Shown: positions 23,226 through 34,400 of the stretch, in pieces
Layout of the letters: every line of letters starts with the position of its first letter
Numbering within the stretch: position 1 is the stretch's first letter
Source: Nageia nagi
Taxonomy: Eukaryota > Pinophyta
Assembly: GCA_050084985.1 (NCBI GenBank)
Contig: JBITNC010000001.1
Coordinates: forward strand, 53,320,001-53,384,000
DNA length: 64,000 nucleotides
Direction: 5' to 3'
The notes under the pieces: model-generated
What the model saw: the letters and a program-made list of their open reading frames with translations, nothing else
Told to the model about the DNA's origin: nothing
Database searches by the model: none
Program-made: the position numbers and the translations under genes

Positions 23226-23864
23226 CTTGACATACACATACATTGAAACAATATAAGGATGAATTTGATGATTTTTATACCAAACATGAATTGGATGAGG
23301 AGACATCTCTTGCTCACTTCACTAATGGACTAAGTAAAAAACATTAAAGGGAATGTAATCTTGTTCAATCCAAAAATCGTAAATGTGGCATATGCAATGG
23401 CAAAGCTTGAAGAGGATAAAGTAGCATTCCTTGAGAATAATAAACTTTCATTTTGTGGAGCAATTGCAAACGAGACACTTGGGCCTATTAATGACCTGCA
23501 TATGCATTTTGATTACTTGTGTACCATCATAGATGAATTTACCACTTTTCATGAGAAACTTACTCTTCTTGTTCAAGACCTTCATGAGATGCTTCTTGAG
23601 AGGCCAATTTCTTCAGGTGTAGAGGAGCATGTTGTAGAACATGAGGCTCTTCCTCTCACTTGTATCAGTATAGATGATGTGCAACTAGTTTCTTCAAGTT
23701 TAGAGTATCATGTTGAAGAGTGTGAGGCCCTTTCTCTCACTTGTATCAGTATAAATGATGTGGATCCAGTTTCTTTGAATTTAGTGGAGCATGTTAATGA
23801 GTATGAGGATATTCCTCACTTATATTAGTATGGACATGGTGGAGCGGCATGAATTTATGGAGTA
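23226..23864 (+). pseudogene. gag-like frame with 27-residue repeats
   Basis: The first part (23250-23410) reads KDEFDDFYTKHELDEETSLA, then HFTNGLSKK and, after a stop and a frame change, NVAYAMAKLEEDK. This matches the end of a plant gypsy gag core (Y..EF..L......E....F..GL...A...A...E). The open part, 23361-23828, is 155 codons. Its C-terminal half is a tandem repeat of period 81 bp, with CATGTT at 23628, 23709 and 23790, each unit carrying E-EALxLTCISIxDV. There is no zinc knuckle. It may have been a Gag-like protein of a non-autonomous element; nothing shows current function. Confidence 0.65.
23622..23864 (+). repeat. 81-bp in-frame tandem repeat (about 3 copies)
   Basis: Units start near 23622, 23703 and 23784; the shared block is 'ctctcacttgtatcagtata.atgatgtg'. 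The period is a multiple of three, so the frame is kept. The third copy is the most diverged and ends in the stop at 23826-23828. Confidence 0.8.
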
Positions 23865-24125
23865 CTCATACCATGTCTTTAAAGCATTGCAGTAGTATGG
23901 TTTCTTCTTTGTTGACTCTTCTAGATCAATCTTTTTATTTCCCACTCCTCAACAGCAGTAGCATTTGTGATACACATATGGGCACCTATTCATCTTTGGC
24001 GAGTTGTTGGCTACTTTAGTCGAATTGGATTCCTTAGTTCTCTACTCTCTATATTGTTCATGGATGGATTGTACTTTGTATTTTGTACAAGCTTTGATGA
24101 CAAAGCGTGATTAAGAAGGTGGCAA

Positions 24126-24413
24126 TGTTATGACCCCATAACATGTTATTAATTTTATATTTGTATTTATCCCACATGTATTAGAATTGCAAAGTGCAAG
24201 ATCACAAAGGACTATTTATATGAGGCCTTCCCTATTGTAATTCATCCAAGGAATAAAATAATTTTTTGATGAGAGAATTTGTTCTCTAGTATTAGCTAGT
24301 ATTATATTATAGTTAATTATTATTGAGTGGTTTGGTGCAATTAAGTTGGTTTGTAATACTTTTGTGAGAATATTATTGAAGAATCATTTATTTAAAATAC
24401 CAGATTCCTAACT
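24126..24413 (+). repeat. 3' LTR of I (288 bp)
   Basis: Starts TGTTATGACCCCATAACATG after a purine-rich 'aagaaggtggcaa'; ends TTCCTAACT where the 5' copy has TTCCTAACA. Shorter than the 5' LTR because of internal deletions. Confidence 0.85.
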
Positions 24414-24679
24414 AGAACCTCTCTCAATCCTCTTCCTCTCATCAATTCCCCTCCTACAATTATGTATTCCCCTTCTATTTATAAAGATGCAAAAACAACG
24501 TATTGTAATCTTATTAGAGAAAGTAGTATATTGTTACAAAAAGGTTGAAAATCATAATATGCTAAAGATTAATACTAAATTCTTTTGGCATCTTTCTCTC
24601 CTTATGTATTGTGCATGTTTTATCATTGATACACATGACTAGGTCACTTATGCTTCTTCTCCCTATGACATCTTGAATC

Positions 24680-25860
24680 AAGCTTCCATTTTCCCCAATC
24701 CACAACCATATCCCTACCATATCTTTACTAATAAAATGATTTTGGACGATATCAATAAACTCCAAATTGGCAATAATTCCTAAAGCATAATCCTATAGTT
24801 CTAGTTGTCCATATTCTTGAAATTTTAAATTACATTAATTCTCATGGGTTTCCCCCTTTTGCACTTCTAATACCATTCATCCCATTTGTAAATCTAATGA
24901 TCTCTTAAACCCTAGTAACTACAAAACCCTCATGGTTGGCCACACCCTAGCAAAGCTCTTTGCCACAACTCTTAATAACTTCATAACTATTTTTGTTGAA
25001 AAATGCAATCCTTATGCACTCAAACAATCAAACTTTCATAGAAATCGCAACATATTTGATCACATCCTCACACTTATGTTATTATTGAAGAGGTCGAGCT
25101 TACAAATGAAAGGTCTATTGTTGCTTTGTAGACTTTAGTAAAACCTTTGATAATATCCCTAAATATCTTCTATTTTAAATTCTCAAGGATCCTCAGAGAG
25201 GTTATATCCCTTGTCATGACTCTATATGAACAAGTAGTTGGTCATGTTCAATATCTAAATAACCATTGGTATTAAACAAGGTTTCCATCTCTCACCCACT
25301 CTATTTGGGCTTTATATTGATGAAATTGAGAAGATCATAAACACCTTCAAGTTGTTTACTACATGTATTACTATTTGTAGATTATATTGTTTTTATTGAC
25401 CCATACAACATCTAATTCATACTTTGAGTACATTTTGTCATACAGATGGTCTTGAAGTTAATCTTAAAAAGAACAAGATGATGTCCTTTAATATGTCAAA
25501 AACCAATATTTCCAAAATCCATTTCACTTTTCAGGGGAAACCCATTGAGATAATCACCTCATAAACCTATTTGGGTGATCTTTTCATAGGTCTTACTCTT
25601 AGATTAGTTCCAACTTCTCAAAACAAATTGAATAAGGGTTGTTTTACATCTATCTCTTTGAAGAGACTTTGTTTCCAACTCTAGTTCGAAGATATTATGG
25701 CAAAGATTAACCTCTTTCATGCACTTGTTTGTCCAACTTTACTTTATGGATGTGAGACAAGGGACCCATCTTGAGACACTTTGGTTGGGCCCATATTAAG
25801 TGGGATTTGGTCAATATAGTCTCAACATCCATTTGGGGCAAAAGATATATCCTTCATTCC
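24680..25860 (+). pseudogene. non-L1 LINE reverse transcriptase remnant
   Basis: Before the RT core, 24740-24900 carries traces such as LDDINKLQIGN. Motifs in order: NYKTLMVGHTLAKLFA (about 24914-24961), RNIFDHILTL (25045-25075), VYCCFVDFSKTFDNIP (about 25117-25164), GIKQGFHLSPTLFGLYIDE (about 25268-25324), FVDYIVFI (about 25373-25396), LEVNLKKNKMMSFN (about 25455-25495), TYLGDLF (25566-25586), LFHALVCPTLLYGCET (about 25717-25765). The catalytic [F/Y]xDD box has become FVDY, and there are stops in nearly every block. The enzyme once made element cDNA at the target site. Confidence 0.72.
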
Positions 25861-26289
25861 ATCATTATGGTTGAATTTGATGTATATCCTTTGTTGTAAT
25901 ATTCCATATATTTAGCTTATTAAATAGAATTTATTATATGATAGAAACATATCTTAGCTCAAAGAGATACCCTCTCCTTGCTCTCAAATCCTCAATGCAA
26001 CTTACAAGTAAGGGTATACCAAGAGGCCATAAAGATCCATAGGCCTAGACATTAATAGACTTCTTCCCTCGTAGCTCTTAGACAAGACCTCTAGTCTCTT
26101 TGCTATAGACATTAATAAAAGGACCGTGCAAGTAATATATTTGGCGTACTTAAGGATAGATTGGCTTGAACTAAAAGAAACTTTTTCTCCAAAGCTTCTA
26201 CATTATCTTTAGGATGACATAAGATTGGAGAATGATGTTATTGTCATTCCTTAATACATCAAAATACATATATCACATGGCCACAAATT

Positions 26290-26545
26290 CCCTCTTGGTC
26301 AAATGAGGATTTACTTGCACCAACTCCATTTTGAGACAGATCACAATATCCTTAAAGACCAACATATCTACATATTATGCAATATGAAAGTAGAAATTGA
26401 AAAACACTTTACATTCTGCCCCATCTACTATGAGGTTTCTGGTTGGTACTATTGGTCATTCAAAGATGCTCATACTTCAAGATCTTGGATGATATATGAT
26501 GACCAAAACTACATCATATTTTATATTCAATAAGCCTTCTACCTC
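26290..26545 (+). pseudogene. LINE C-terminal zinc-finger domain, copy 1
   Basis: Reads FPLGQMRIYLHQLHFETDHN, then a gap, then CNMKVEIEKHFTFCP and IYYEVSGWYYWSF. This aligns with the better preserved copy 2 at 27505-27800 (VCSHQLRIETGHY .. CRLCSLE .. CSTYYEIWERYHYLFRD). The pattern is a C..C...E.HF..CP.Y finger as found at the end of several non-L1 LINE proteins. One Cys of the first pair is lost. Confidence 0.65.
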
Positions 26546-26959
26546 AGATAGAGCTTAGTCACTAGCAGATCCAAGTGCAAAATTGGTTTCAAACTTTATA
26601 TCATCCTTTTTCCCAATTGCAAGAGATTGATAATAGGAAGTGAATCAAGTTTCTAATGACACTAAAAGGGCTAAATGTCATCGTGTTACCACTAAACCCA
26701 CTACGGTTGATCCTAATTGAAATATTATAAAATTAAGCCTTTTTCTGACTTTGAATATTAGGGAAGCCTCTTGACCCTTCATATACTAACCCTATTGCTA
26801 CAAATCAATTTGTTGGATATGATAATATGAAGACTCTTATTGTTGTTTTTCTTTGTCTCTTCATTTTCAATCATGAGAGTTGATTTAGGTGCACCCTTAT
26901 TCCTCTTATATGTACTCTTCTATAGTCCCATTCATCCTTTTTTGGTCATATGTGGACAT

Positions 26960-27490
26960 TAATATTAAATTTCAATTTCAAATTTCCTAATTTCTCTCAT
27001 CTCATCTTTCTCCTTCAAAGCTCTTTTCCTCCAATTTTACATCATCCTTCCTCATACCAATTATACCTCTCTCTTCTAACTCTCTTCCATCTATCTTAAA
27101 TCATCCTCTTTCTCCCATCCATTCTCTCCGTCAAATCCTCCCTTCTCCAAGTTTCTCTCCTTCAATTCTTTCTCTTCATGCAACCTTAAATTCTCCAATA
27201 TTAAGCCATCCTCCAATTATCTCTTCTAATTTCTCTCCTCCTCCCATCCTTCCTCTTCCTCCAATCTTAAACAATTGCCTTCCTCTTATCAACTCTATTC
27301 CTTCAATCTCAAATCATCATACGCTTCACATTAATTCTCCTCCCCTAATTCTTCATTCTCTAAATTTCTCTCATCCTCCAATTTTCCCTTCGTTTTTTTC
27401 TCCTCCAATCCTTTATATTTTAAGCTCTCATCCAAAAACCTTATATCTTCGTCTATTCTTCCTTTAAGTTCTCCTCTTACGTCAGTCTAC
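26960..27490 (+). repeat. polypyrimidine tract, degenerate repeat
   Basis: About 530 bp, over three quarters C+T, built from variants of 'tctcctccaattcttcctct'. It follows the 3' part of LINE copy 1 and runs up to the start of copy 2. Similar tracts lie at 28240-28530 (after copy 2), 24419-24480 and 29550-29800. Confidence 0.7.
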
Positions 27491-28530
27491 ACCTTCCCCG
27501 TGGCTTGCAAATGTTTCTAGGCCAGTTCAGAGTGTGCTCCCATCAGCTTCGAATTGAGACTGGTCACTATTTAGCACGTGAGCTTCAAGTCTGTCGACTA
27601 TGCTCGTTAGAGACTAAGACTAAGGAACCATCTTCTGATGTTCGACTTATTATGAGATTTGGGAGCGGTATCATTATCTTTTTCGAGATGTCCATGGCTC
27701 GATCTCGACATTCTTTCAATTCTCAGACCATCGTTGTTTGGCACTCTATCTCAGAGAGACTTTCCTTCTCAAAAAATGTCTATTATCCGACTCCCAACAC
27801 CCGATAGGTGATCGCTTGATTACCTCTTTCTTCCTAGTTGCCTCAGGTGAGGGAGTTTGTAGGAGGAGGATTGAGGACTCACCTTAGCCTACTTGACGTA
27901 CTAGATAGAGGATGCATGTCGACCTTAGTTCTATGAGATCACAGTGAATCACAACCTTCTTTAGCTATAACAACTCCAATGCAAACACAAATCAGCACAG
28001 GATTGCACAATCAAACAAACCATGAGACCTATCTTACTACCATGTTTGCTTATTATACTACTTATCTGTTTGACTATTTATTTTCCATTAGGGATTAGCC
28101 CTATATTTGTTCTTGACTTTTCTAGTTTCCTTAGCAGGGCCATGAGCCATCATGTTGCTTAGACTTGTATACCTTCATCCCATGATCGCTTTTGGTCATC
28201 TGTGGACATTAATATAATTTCTTAGTTTCTTCAAGATCTTCCTCTAAATATTTCTCCTCTTTCAATTATTTCTTATACAAATTATTTTTCTTCAAGTATT
28301 CGTTCTTCAAGACTCCTTCCTCCAATCCTCCCCTCGCAAAGCATTCCTCAACTTTTTCCTCTTTTAAACATTCCTTCTCCCATGCATCCTTCATATTTTC
28401 CTTCTATTTTTCATTCTTTAATTTTTCATCCTTCAATTTTCTCTTCTTCAAACAATCCTCTTTTAATTATTTATATTCCAACTTCTCTTCCTTCAGTCAA
28501 TCATCCTCCTAATCAACCCTCTCCCACCTT
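27491..28530 (+). mobile_element. non-L1 LINE copy 2, 5'-truncated
   Basis: Contains only the C-terminal domain (27505-27840), the 3' untranslated part with the shared block 'cttttggtcatctgtggacattaat' (28182-28207), and a CT-rich stretch to 28530. The distance from the YYE motif to the shared block is about 550 bp in both copies, so they have the same layout and stand head to tail. 5' truncation is usual for LINEs. Confidence 0.65.
27505..27840 (+). pseudogene. LINE C-terminal zinc-finger domain, copy 2
   Basis: One frame gives FRVCSHQLRIETGHYLAREL, then CRLCSLETKTKE; after a one-base shift near 27640 another frame gives CSTYYEIWERYHYLFRD, then DHRCLALYLRE. Together these resemble the terminal C..C....E.H...C..Y.E.R domain plus the following helix of non-L1 LINE proteins. 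CpG content is higher here than around it, which suggests a younger or less methylated copy than copy 1. Confidence 0.68.
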
Positions 28531-30801
28531 AGCATGTAAATAGTCACATTAAAAAGGATGATTTTGAAACATGATAAATTGGTAATCATGTTATTATCAA
28601 TTTTGTTTTCATATTTGACGAAAACATTGATTACAAGATAGTCTATTTTTACAAAGTGGTCAAAAATGATACACACATCACCATTCCACTAAGTTACTAA
28701 CCTCTATCCTAGTCCCATACTTAATTTCTTTCATAACCTCATAAAATTATCCTAGAATCACCTACTTTTATGAACACAATCAATTTTATATTAACCATGA
28801 GGAATATCATCATGATAATCATCTTGTAAATCTAAATTTAGATATAGAGCATGTGCGCTACATACATCGTTTCTCAATGTAGGGCACATATATACCTAAT
28901 TGTAGAAATGGATGTATTAAGTGCCATTGAATGGTACTTAGATATAAAATATCTTCCAAAAAAATAACAAAACAAAAAAACGATTGAAAGCATCCCACCT
29001 TGATATACTTTCAAAATAAACACAAAAAAGCAAAGCAAAAAAGAAAAGAGATTGAGAGCTTCCCACACTAATTAACTTTCAAACATATTGGCAAGAACTC
29101 TATATCTTAAATTAGATGATATATTGCCTCCTCGATAGAAAAGTAGTTATGTCATGTGTCCACTTAGCCCGATTGAAGTATAGGAAATATTGATGAATTG
29201 AAAAATTGCTTGGCATGTTGATTGATTGCATCTCTATATTTTTGCAATGTTGTTATGCCCACATAACCAACCTTATCACTTTGTTCCATCATTTTTGTTT
29301 GTTTATTTACTTTAGACCATTCAATCTAAACATGCATGCTAAACTAATCAAAATCTTTGTCAAACATATGAAACATGTTAGCGATATCATGAATCATAAG
29401 CAAGAGATGTGTACATATGCCCTCCTTGAGAGGACATGTATGAATAAGAAAGAATGCCTTCTTTCCATCTCCTATAAACTTTTTGAAATCAAAACAAGTG
29501 TCTTTTTCACATTTTCTACCTCTCTTGATTTTTGGAAAAGACTTATTTGACTTGATCTTTTCCCCTTCCCTCTTCCAATGCTTTCTCTCCAACTTCTTTT
29601 CCTTTTCTCTTTCTCTTCATACTTCCAAATGTCTCTCTTAATTTTTCTTTCAAAAACATTCCTCCTAAACCAATCTCCTTGATCTCATCTCTAATTCTTC
29701 TTTCAAAAATTGTCTCTCTTAACTCTTCCTATTTAATTTTCTAATCCATCTTCCAAATCCTCTTTCCAAGTCATCCCTAATAATTTCCTTCATCTCTTCT
29801 GATTATAATCTATTTTACTTTCAATCTTTGATTCAATGCCCACCCCTACTTGTATTAGAATTATTTGTTCCTTTTTGTATGTTAAAAGAACAACAACCAT
29901 CATTAGCCCTCCTTTGTTTGGGGACAAGCAGAACCATCATCCTATCCTTGTGACTCCCTAAGCTTGCACATAACTATCATAGTGGCATCATGTAAACACA
30001 CGATCGTGGCATCTTTTAAGGCCACACATCATGTGTTAATTATTGTTGTATGCAATCTTTGTAAGGAATCTTCCTTGTCTTTATCTAGCTTATCCAACAT
30101 TGTGGTGAATACAACATCACTTCCTTGATGTTCTTTCCTACACAAATCTTCCCTATCAAGGATCATCTTGATATCGATTCCCTCCTCCTTGTCAACCCGC
30201 CACTTAAGGAGGAAGATTATCATCAACCAACTTGTTCTGAAAATATAGTTCCAAGCACCCAACTTAGGGTTAAAAATTTTCGAGCAAGTCTTGCAAGGAC
30301 AATCTTATGGCCCTTCTCTGTTTGGGCTAAAGCAAAAACCATCCACCAAACAATCCACTCCACAAGCACCAAGTCTTACTATGACAACTTAAGCAACATG
30401 TTGCACGATCAAGTCCAATTTTTCTAAGTGAATCAAAATTGTTTAATGCATGTCATATGGAAGATATGCTAAATTCCTCTTTCCTTAATAAGCCCATCCA
30501 ACATTGTTTTGATGATGATGTCTTTGAACGTTATTTAAACCTAATGGTTTGTAGGATCTATCAAAATTTGTCCAAAGATAAATATATATATATATATGTA
30601 TTTAAGTTATTATTTCTATCAAAATTAAGATACATAATAATATAGCCAAACTTGTTTTGGTCATCTTGGTTTAAAAATCCATAGGGCAGGTGATAATTAT
30701 AGATATCATTACAAGTTTGTCTATGTAGTAAATCCCCTCAAAGTCACCCATCCATCTTAAACCCACACGTCATGGTAATATACATGATACCCTAAGGCCT
30801 T
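28531..30801. other. no gene recognised
   Basis: AT-rich sequence with CT-rich parts (29550-29800) and a (TA)n microsatellite (30580-30598). A 'gattga.agc.tcccac' block repeats at 28982 and 29051. Frames of up to about 114 codons exist in several directions but have no motif, low-complexity composition and overlapping rivals, so I do not call them. Confidence 0.5.
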
Positions 30802-31101
30802 GATCATCCTTCTTCATAAGACCCCAAGCTCATAGTCATTTTTATTCCAAGACCAAAGGCAAGTGTCAATCCATTAGAGCTTCTAAGTCGAGATGTGTGA
30901 AATGAAGGTCACCCAAAACCTTCAATCATGAACTTTTGTACTACATTTTGCGATCGTCCTTCTTCATGACACCCTAAGCTCGTAGTCATTTTGATTCCAA
31001 GACCAAATAAAGTGTCCATCCATTCAAGCTTCTAAATCGAGACATTTGAAATGAAGGTCGCCCAAAATTTTCGATCATGAACTTTTCTACTACATTTTGG
31101 C
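30802..31101. repeat. 150-bp tandem duplication, two copies
   Basis: Unit 1 30802-30951 and unit 2 30952-31101; shared blocks are 'gatc.tccttcttcat', 'gtcattttgattccaagacc', 'gaaatgaaggtc.cccaaaa' and 'atcatgaacttttctactac'. The two differ at roughly one base in seven by eye, plus small indels. It ends about 90 bp before the CpG-retaining island. Confidence 0.8.
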
Positions 31102-31189
31102 CCCCCAAAATGCAACACAAAACGAGGCAAACAGTAGACACAGAAAAAATGTTAAAACAAACAAGAGGTCAGATTAAAAAATGTCAGCA

Positions 31190-31369
31190 GGAGGATAAAC
31201 GTGCATATACTCCGATTGGTAGTCACCCTCCTTGGAACGTAAAGGATTCAGTTCGCCATCCCGTCCATGTAAGGAGATTGAAAGACTCCCTTCCCAATCG
31301 GATTCGCAAAATTAATGAACGAGGGCGGTGGGATGGCCTATAAATACATACCTCCTACTTGTTACTTGT
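31190..31369 (+). promoter_or_regulatory. promoter-like CpG-retaining island with TATA box
   Basis: About ten CpGs lie in 31198-31330, while the surroundings are CpG-depleted. It holds a CCAAT-type motif (GATTGG, 31214-31219), a second CAATCGG near 31296, an ACGT core (31200-31203), and TATAAATA at 31339-31346 in GGCCTATAAATACATACC, followed by a C/T-rich stretch suitable for a start site near 31370-31380. This is the arrangement of a plant core promoter. No transcript data are available here; an LTR promoter of an unrecognised element is the main alternative. Confidence 0.5.
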
Positions 31370-31392
31370 TCCAGGATAAATTTCATACTCTC

Positions 31393-31449
31393 ATGCTACT
31401 AAGTACTAAAAAGTCTCGCACATTCTGGTCCCTGATCATCATTTTGTCA
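31393..31449 (+). CDS. possible first coding exon, signal-peptide-like
   Basis: The first ATG after the TATA box (31393) opens MLLSTKKSRTFWSLIIILS up to a good splice donor CAG|GTAGCT (exon end about 31450); without splicing it stops after 22 codons. Basic residues followed by a hydrophobic run look like a secretory signal. No matching downstream exon could be recognised in 31450-36400, so it may be a dead gene head or chance. Inference only. Confidence 0.2.
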
Positions 31450-34400
31450 GGTAGCTAAAGCTTTTCTGTGCAGTCAGAGTTCTTGGCAATCCACTGCACT
31501 ATTAGGCTGTTGAATTGAAATCCCATTCTTGAATGCATTATTATGTCGATGATTCACTCCTCTAGTTATTGCGGACAAGCTATGAGTGCAGGTTATAATT
31601 TGTTTGAATGACTAGCATGTCTGTGAGAATTTGTTTTGCTACAGACTCTGATCTTCACCTTGCTTCACTACAGATTCCAATCTTCCCGACTTTTATTGTT
31701 ATTTTGTTTACTTTGTCTATATATTCATTTATATCATAAAAAGTTTTATCAAAATATTTTTCAGTAGAAATGTACAATAGTTCAACCAGGATATTGATCT
31801 GTTTAATCATATTTTGTTTATTTGGCTAACTTTAGTGATTTCAATAGACACTGCTCATGGGTTTTAAATTAATCACACATTATCTGATTGAATGTGGATG
31901 TTGTCTCTGAGAAACACTAGCAGATTTCCGTGCATGCTATACTCACTTCACCAGCTAAATTTATACTTATATAGTTACTGCATACAGGTTTACCTAGTAT
32001 TTTTTAAGATAGCCAAATAAAACATGAACAACAAATTGTGCAAAACAGAATTGGCATCTTTGGATTTCAGCTAATGCTCAGAAACTATCCCCACAATTTC
32101 TGTCGATGCATTCTTGAAAGTAAATGAAGGTATAACCATATCATTATTTTCATGTGAACTTTCATTTATGCATCATGTCAATTTTATATCAAACCTTGAA
32201 TGGAATAGAAGCCTTGACCAATTCAAGAGAGACCTGTTCTTGGACATCACGACAAGCTCTCAAATGATACTACTAACATTTTTGGTTGAGGTGTTTGCAG
32301 GTTTGGTGCTCATTCCCAATGTGATGGTAACATCCTTAACCGACCATCATTTTTGATGTATTGACTAGAATAGAGATAGGGAACATATACTATGTTTAAG
32401 CTTATTTTATGCACCCCCATTTTAATGGTACAATATGATGTTTATAAAGTTAGAAACCATGATTGAAACTAGCATAGCATTGACCTGCTAATGTCTTATA
32501 TAAACAAATCTTTAACTTTGTTTGATATTGCAAAGTCCTTTGAGCTAGAAGGTTGGCAAGCTCCATTGGTTATGTTTAATCTTTTGGAAAAAGTTGGAAG
32601 TATAATGGCTTTTTAAATCGTACGAGATGAACAATATAATATAATTTCAAAGTAAACAAAAAAATTTCTTCAGAAGGTTTCAAGAAGTGAGATATTCGTT
32701 GATGCTTTCTTCTCTTTTGTTGATACTTTACTTTTATTTGTACTATGATATTTGCAAACGGTACAAGGATCTTATGTTGAATATCATTTTCAGATTATTT
32801 TGATACGATGTAGTAATATGATTTTAAATTTACAAGGGGGTTCAAAACCTCATATTTCTCTATGCTCTTTTCTTCTTGGTTCAAACTATTTACTGAAAGG
32901 GAAGTCTAACCTACTCAAGTAAGCGAGCTTGAGAAGTTAGTAAGGCTCCCATATGGATCATTGCTGATATGCTTGTCTAGATCTTGAAGGTGTAAGGAAA
33001 GGACAAGGTCCATTCCTCGAAGTTGAAGAAGGTGGCAAGGACCTCTAAAATCCCAAGACAGACTCACATCAACTAGAAACGAAAAAACGAAGGTATAATC
33101 TATCATTTTGTCATTTCATGTTTTATCTCCGTTATTATATGTCTTTTTAAGTTTTTACTTACCAGATCTCAATCTCAAGTGAAAAAAATGTGACTATCCT
33201 TTCAAGTCATTAAGGGTGGGATAACAAGGAAAACCTCCAAAAACTATTACTAATGCCATTGTGTTAGATTTTGCAGGTTGTCACTGTTAACATCCACGGC
33301 CACTTAAAACTCACTATTCTCCTTTGAAGTATAGATTTGGTTACTAATCAAGATTTTTTTATTGCTAATCCTTGTAATACTAATCTAGAAACATAATCTA
33401 TTGAGAAGAAGGCAGGAAACACTTAAACTCAAATGCAAAAGTTGTATATTGATCCACAAAATGTTACTTGTCTATAGATCAAACTGATAAAAGTTGTGTA
33501 TTGATCAACATGTTACTGATCCTACTTTCTCTGGTGCCAACTGTAATTAAAACTAATCTATAACAAAACTCGTGTACAAGATATGACTATCTCTAGCCTA
33601 TCGTATGGAGGGAGAGATGGAAAAGGCAACAATATCTTGTGGAACTTGATTGTGCTATAGAATTCACTGTGAATTGTTTTCAACAATGTTGATAAAAACT
33701 AACAAAATAGAATTGAATGGACTTTCCTACAAGAAGACCAACAAAATAAAAGATGACCACAAAACAAACAACTACTAAGATAAACACGATGCTAATAATA
33801 ATAACAATAACAAATTATTAGTAAGAAATTTAAAAAATAACTATACATTTATTTTGGAATATGTCATTTGAAAACACTTGCCTCCTCAAATCATATCAGT
33901 AGTATGTAGAAGGGATGGAAATTGAGCATCATACAACCTGTACAGGGTCATCTCTAATGTCTACAGGGGATACTGCAGATTTTTCCACAGATTGGCCATG
34001 AAGAATTTTCAGTTAGTGTATACTAAAGTGCTCAAACAGTTGTATCAAGGGTTAAATCTGACAGCCTTACGCACACATTGCTGAATTTGGTACAAAAGGA
34101 GCACATAAATTGTACATCTAAATTCTAAATGCATGTATTTATATATATACATATGTTTTATATATAAACTGGGTTAGCAAGGAAGTGTGCACTTACAATT
34201 AACACACACATGCATACATATATTACAGGGAAATAAGTATGCTCCTCAAACTTATTCCTTGGGTCTATTCATTAATGGATTTGAAGTCAGTGTAGAACAA
34301 GAGGAAGAGGTGTCACTTGAGAGATCAAAAGGGCTAATGTAATGTGTGGTTAAATGCTGTACACTAACTGGGTGGCCTTCTTATTAATGTATTTTAACCA

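Larger units (their letters stand above)
22012..24413 (+). mobile_element. non-autonomous LTR element I (about 2.4 kb)
   Basis: Direct LTRs at 22012-22348 and 24126-24413, a perfect PBS TGGTATCAGAGC (22351-22362) and a 1.78-kb internal region. The internal region has a long untranslated leader (22363-23220) and a single decayed gag-like frame (23226-23864); protease, RT and integrase are absent. Flanks GGAAT (22007-22011) and AGAAC (24414-24418) do not form a clean TSD, so that evidence is weak. LTR differences include a roughly 40-bp deletion in the 3' copy after 'gttctct'. The shape fits a deletion derivative or TR-GAG-like element of gypsy origin. Confidence 0.85.
24414..26959 (+). mobile_element. 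non-LTR retrotransposon (non-L1 clade), copy 1
   Basis: Plus-strand LINE remnant with a decayed RT (about 24680-25860) and a C-terminal zinc-finger region (26300-26540), then a 3' untranslated part with 'tttggtcatatgtggacatta' (26933-26955) and a CT-rich stretch. The RT motifs (VGHTLAKLFA, CFVDFSKTFDNIP, GIKQG-HLSPTLFGLYIDE, PTLLYGCET) are unlike the L1-type LINE K on the other strand; their style recalls RTE-, Dualen/RandI- or CR1-like RTs. Clade assignment needs a tree. Stops and frameshifts throughout. Confidence 0.72.

Noticed and set aside
22007-24418. TSD for element I (GGAAT / AGAAC)
   Set aside because: Two of five bases differ; too weak to claim, though the element itself is clear.
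29206-29550. 114-codon frame, possible membrane protein
   Set aside because: Hydrophobicity comes from T-rich sequence; an 82-codon rival frame overlaps on the other strand; no family signature.
31077-31343. 88-codon frame across the CpG-retaining island
   Set aside because: It ends right at the TATA box; the region looks like promoter DNA, and the peptide is low in structure and motif-free.
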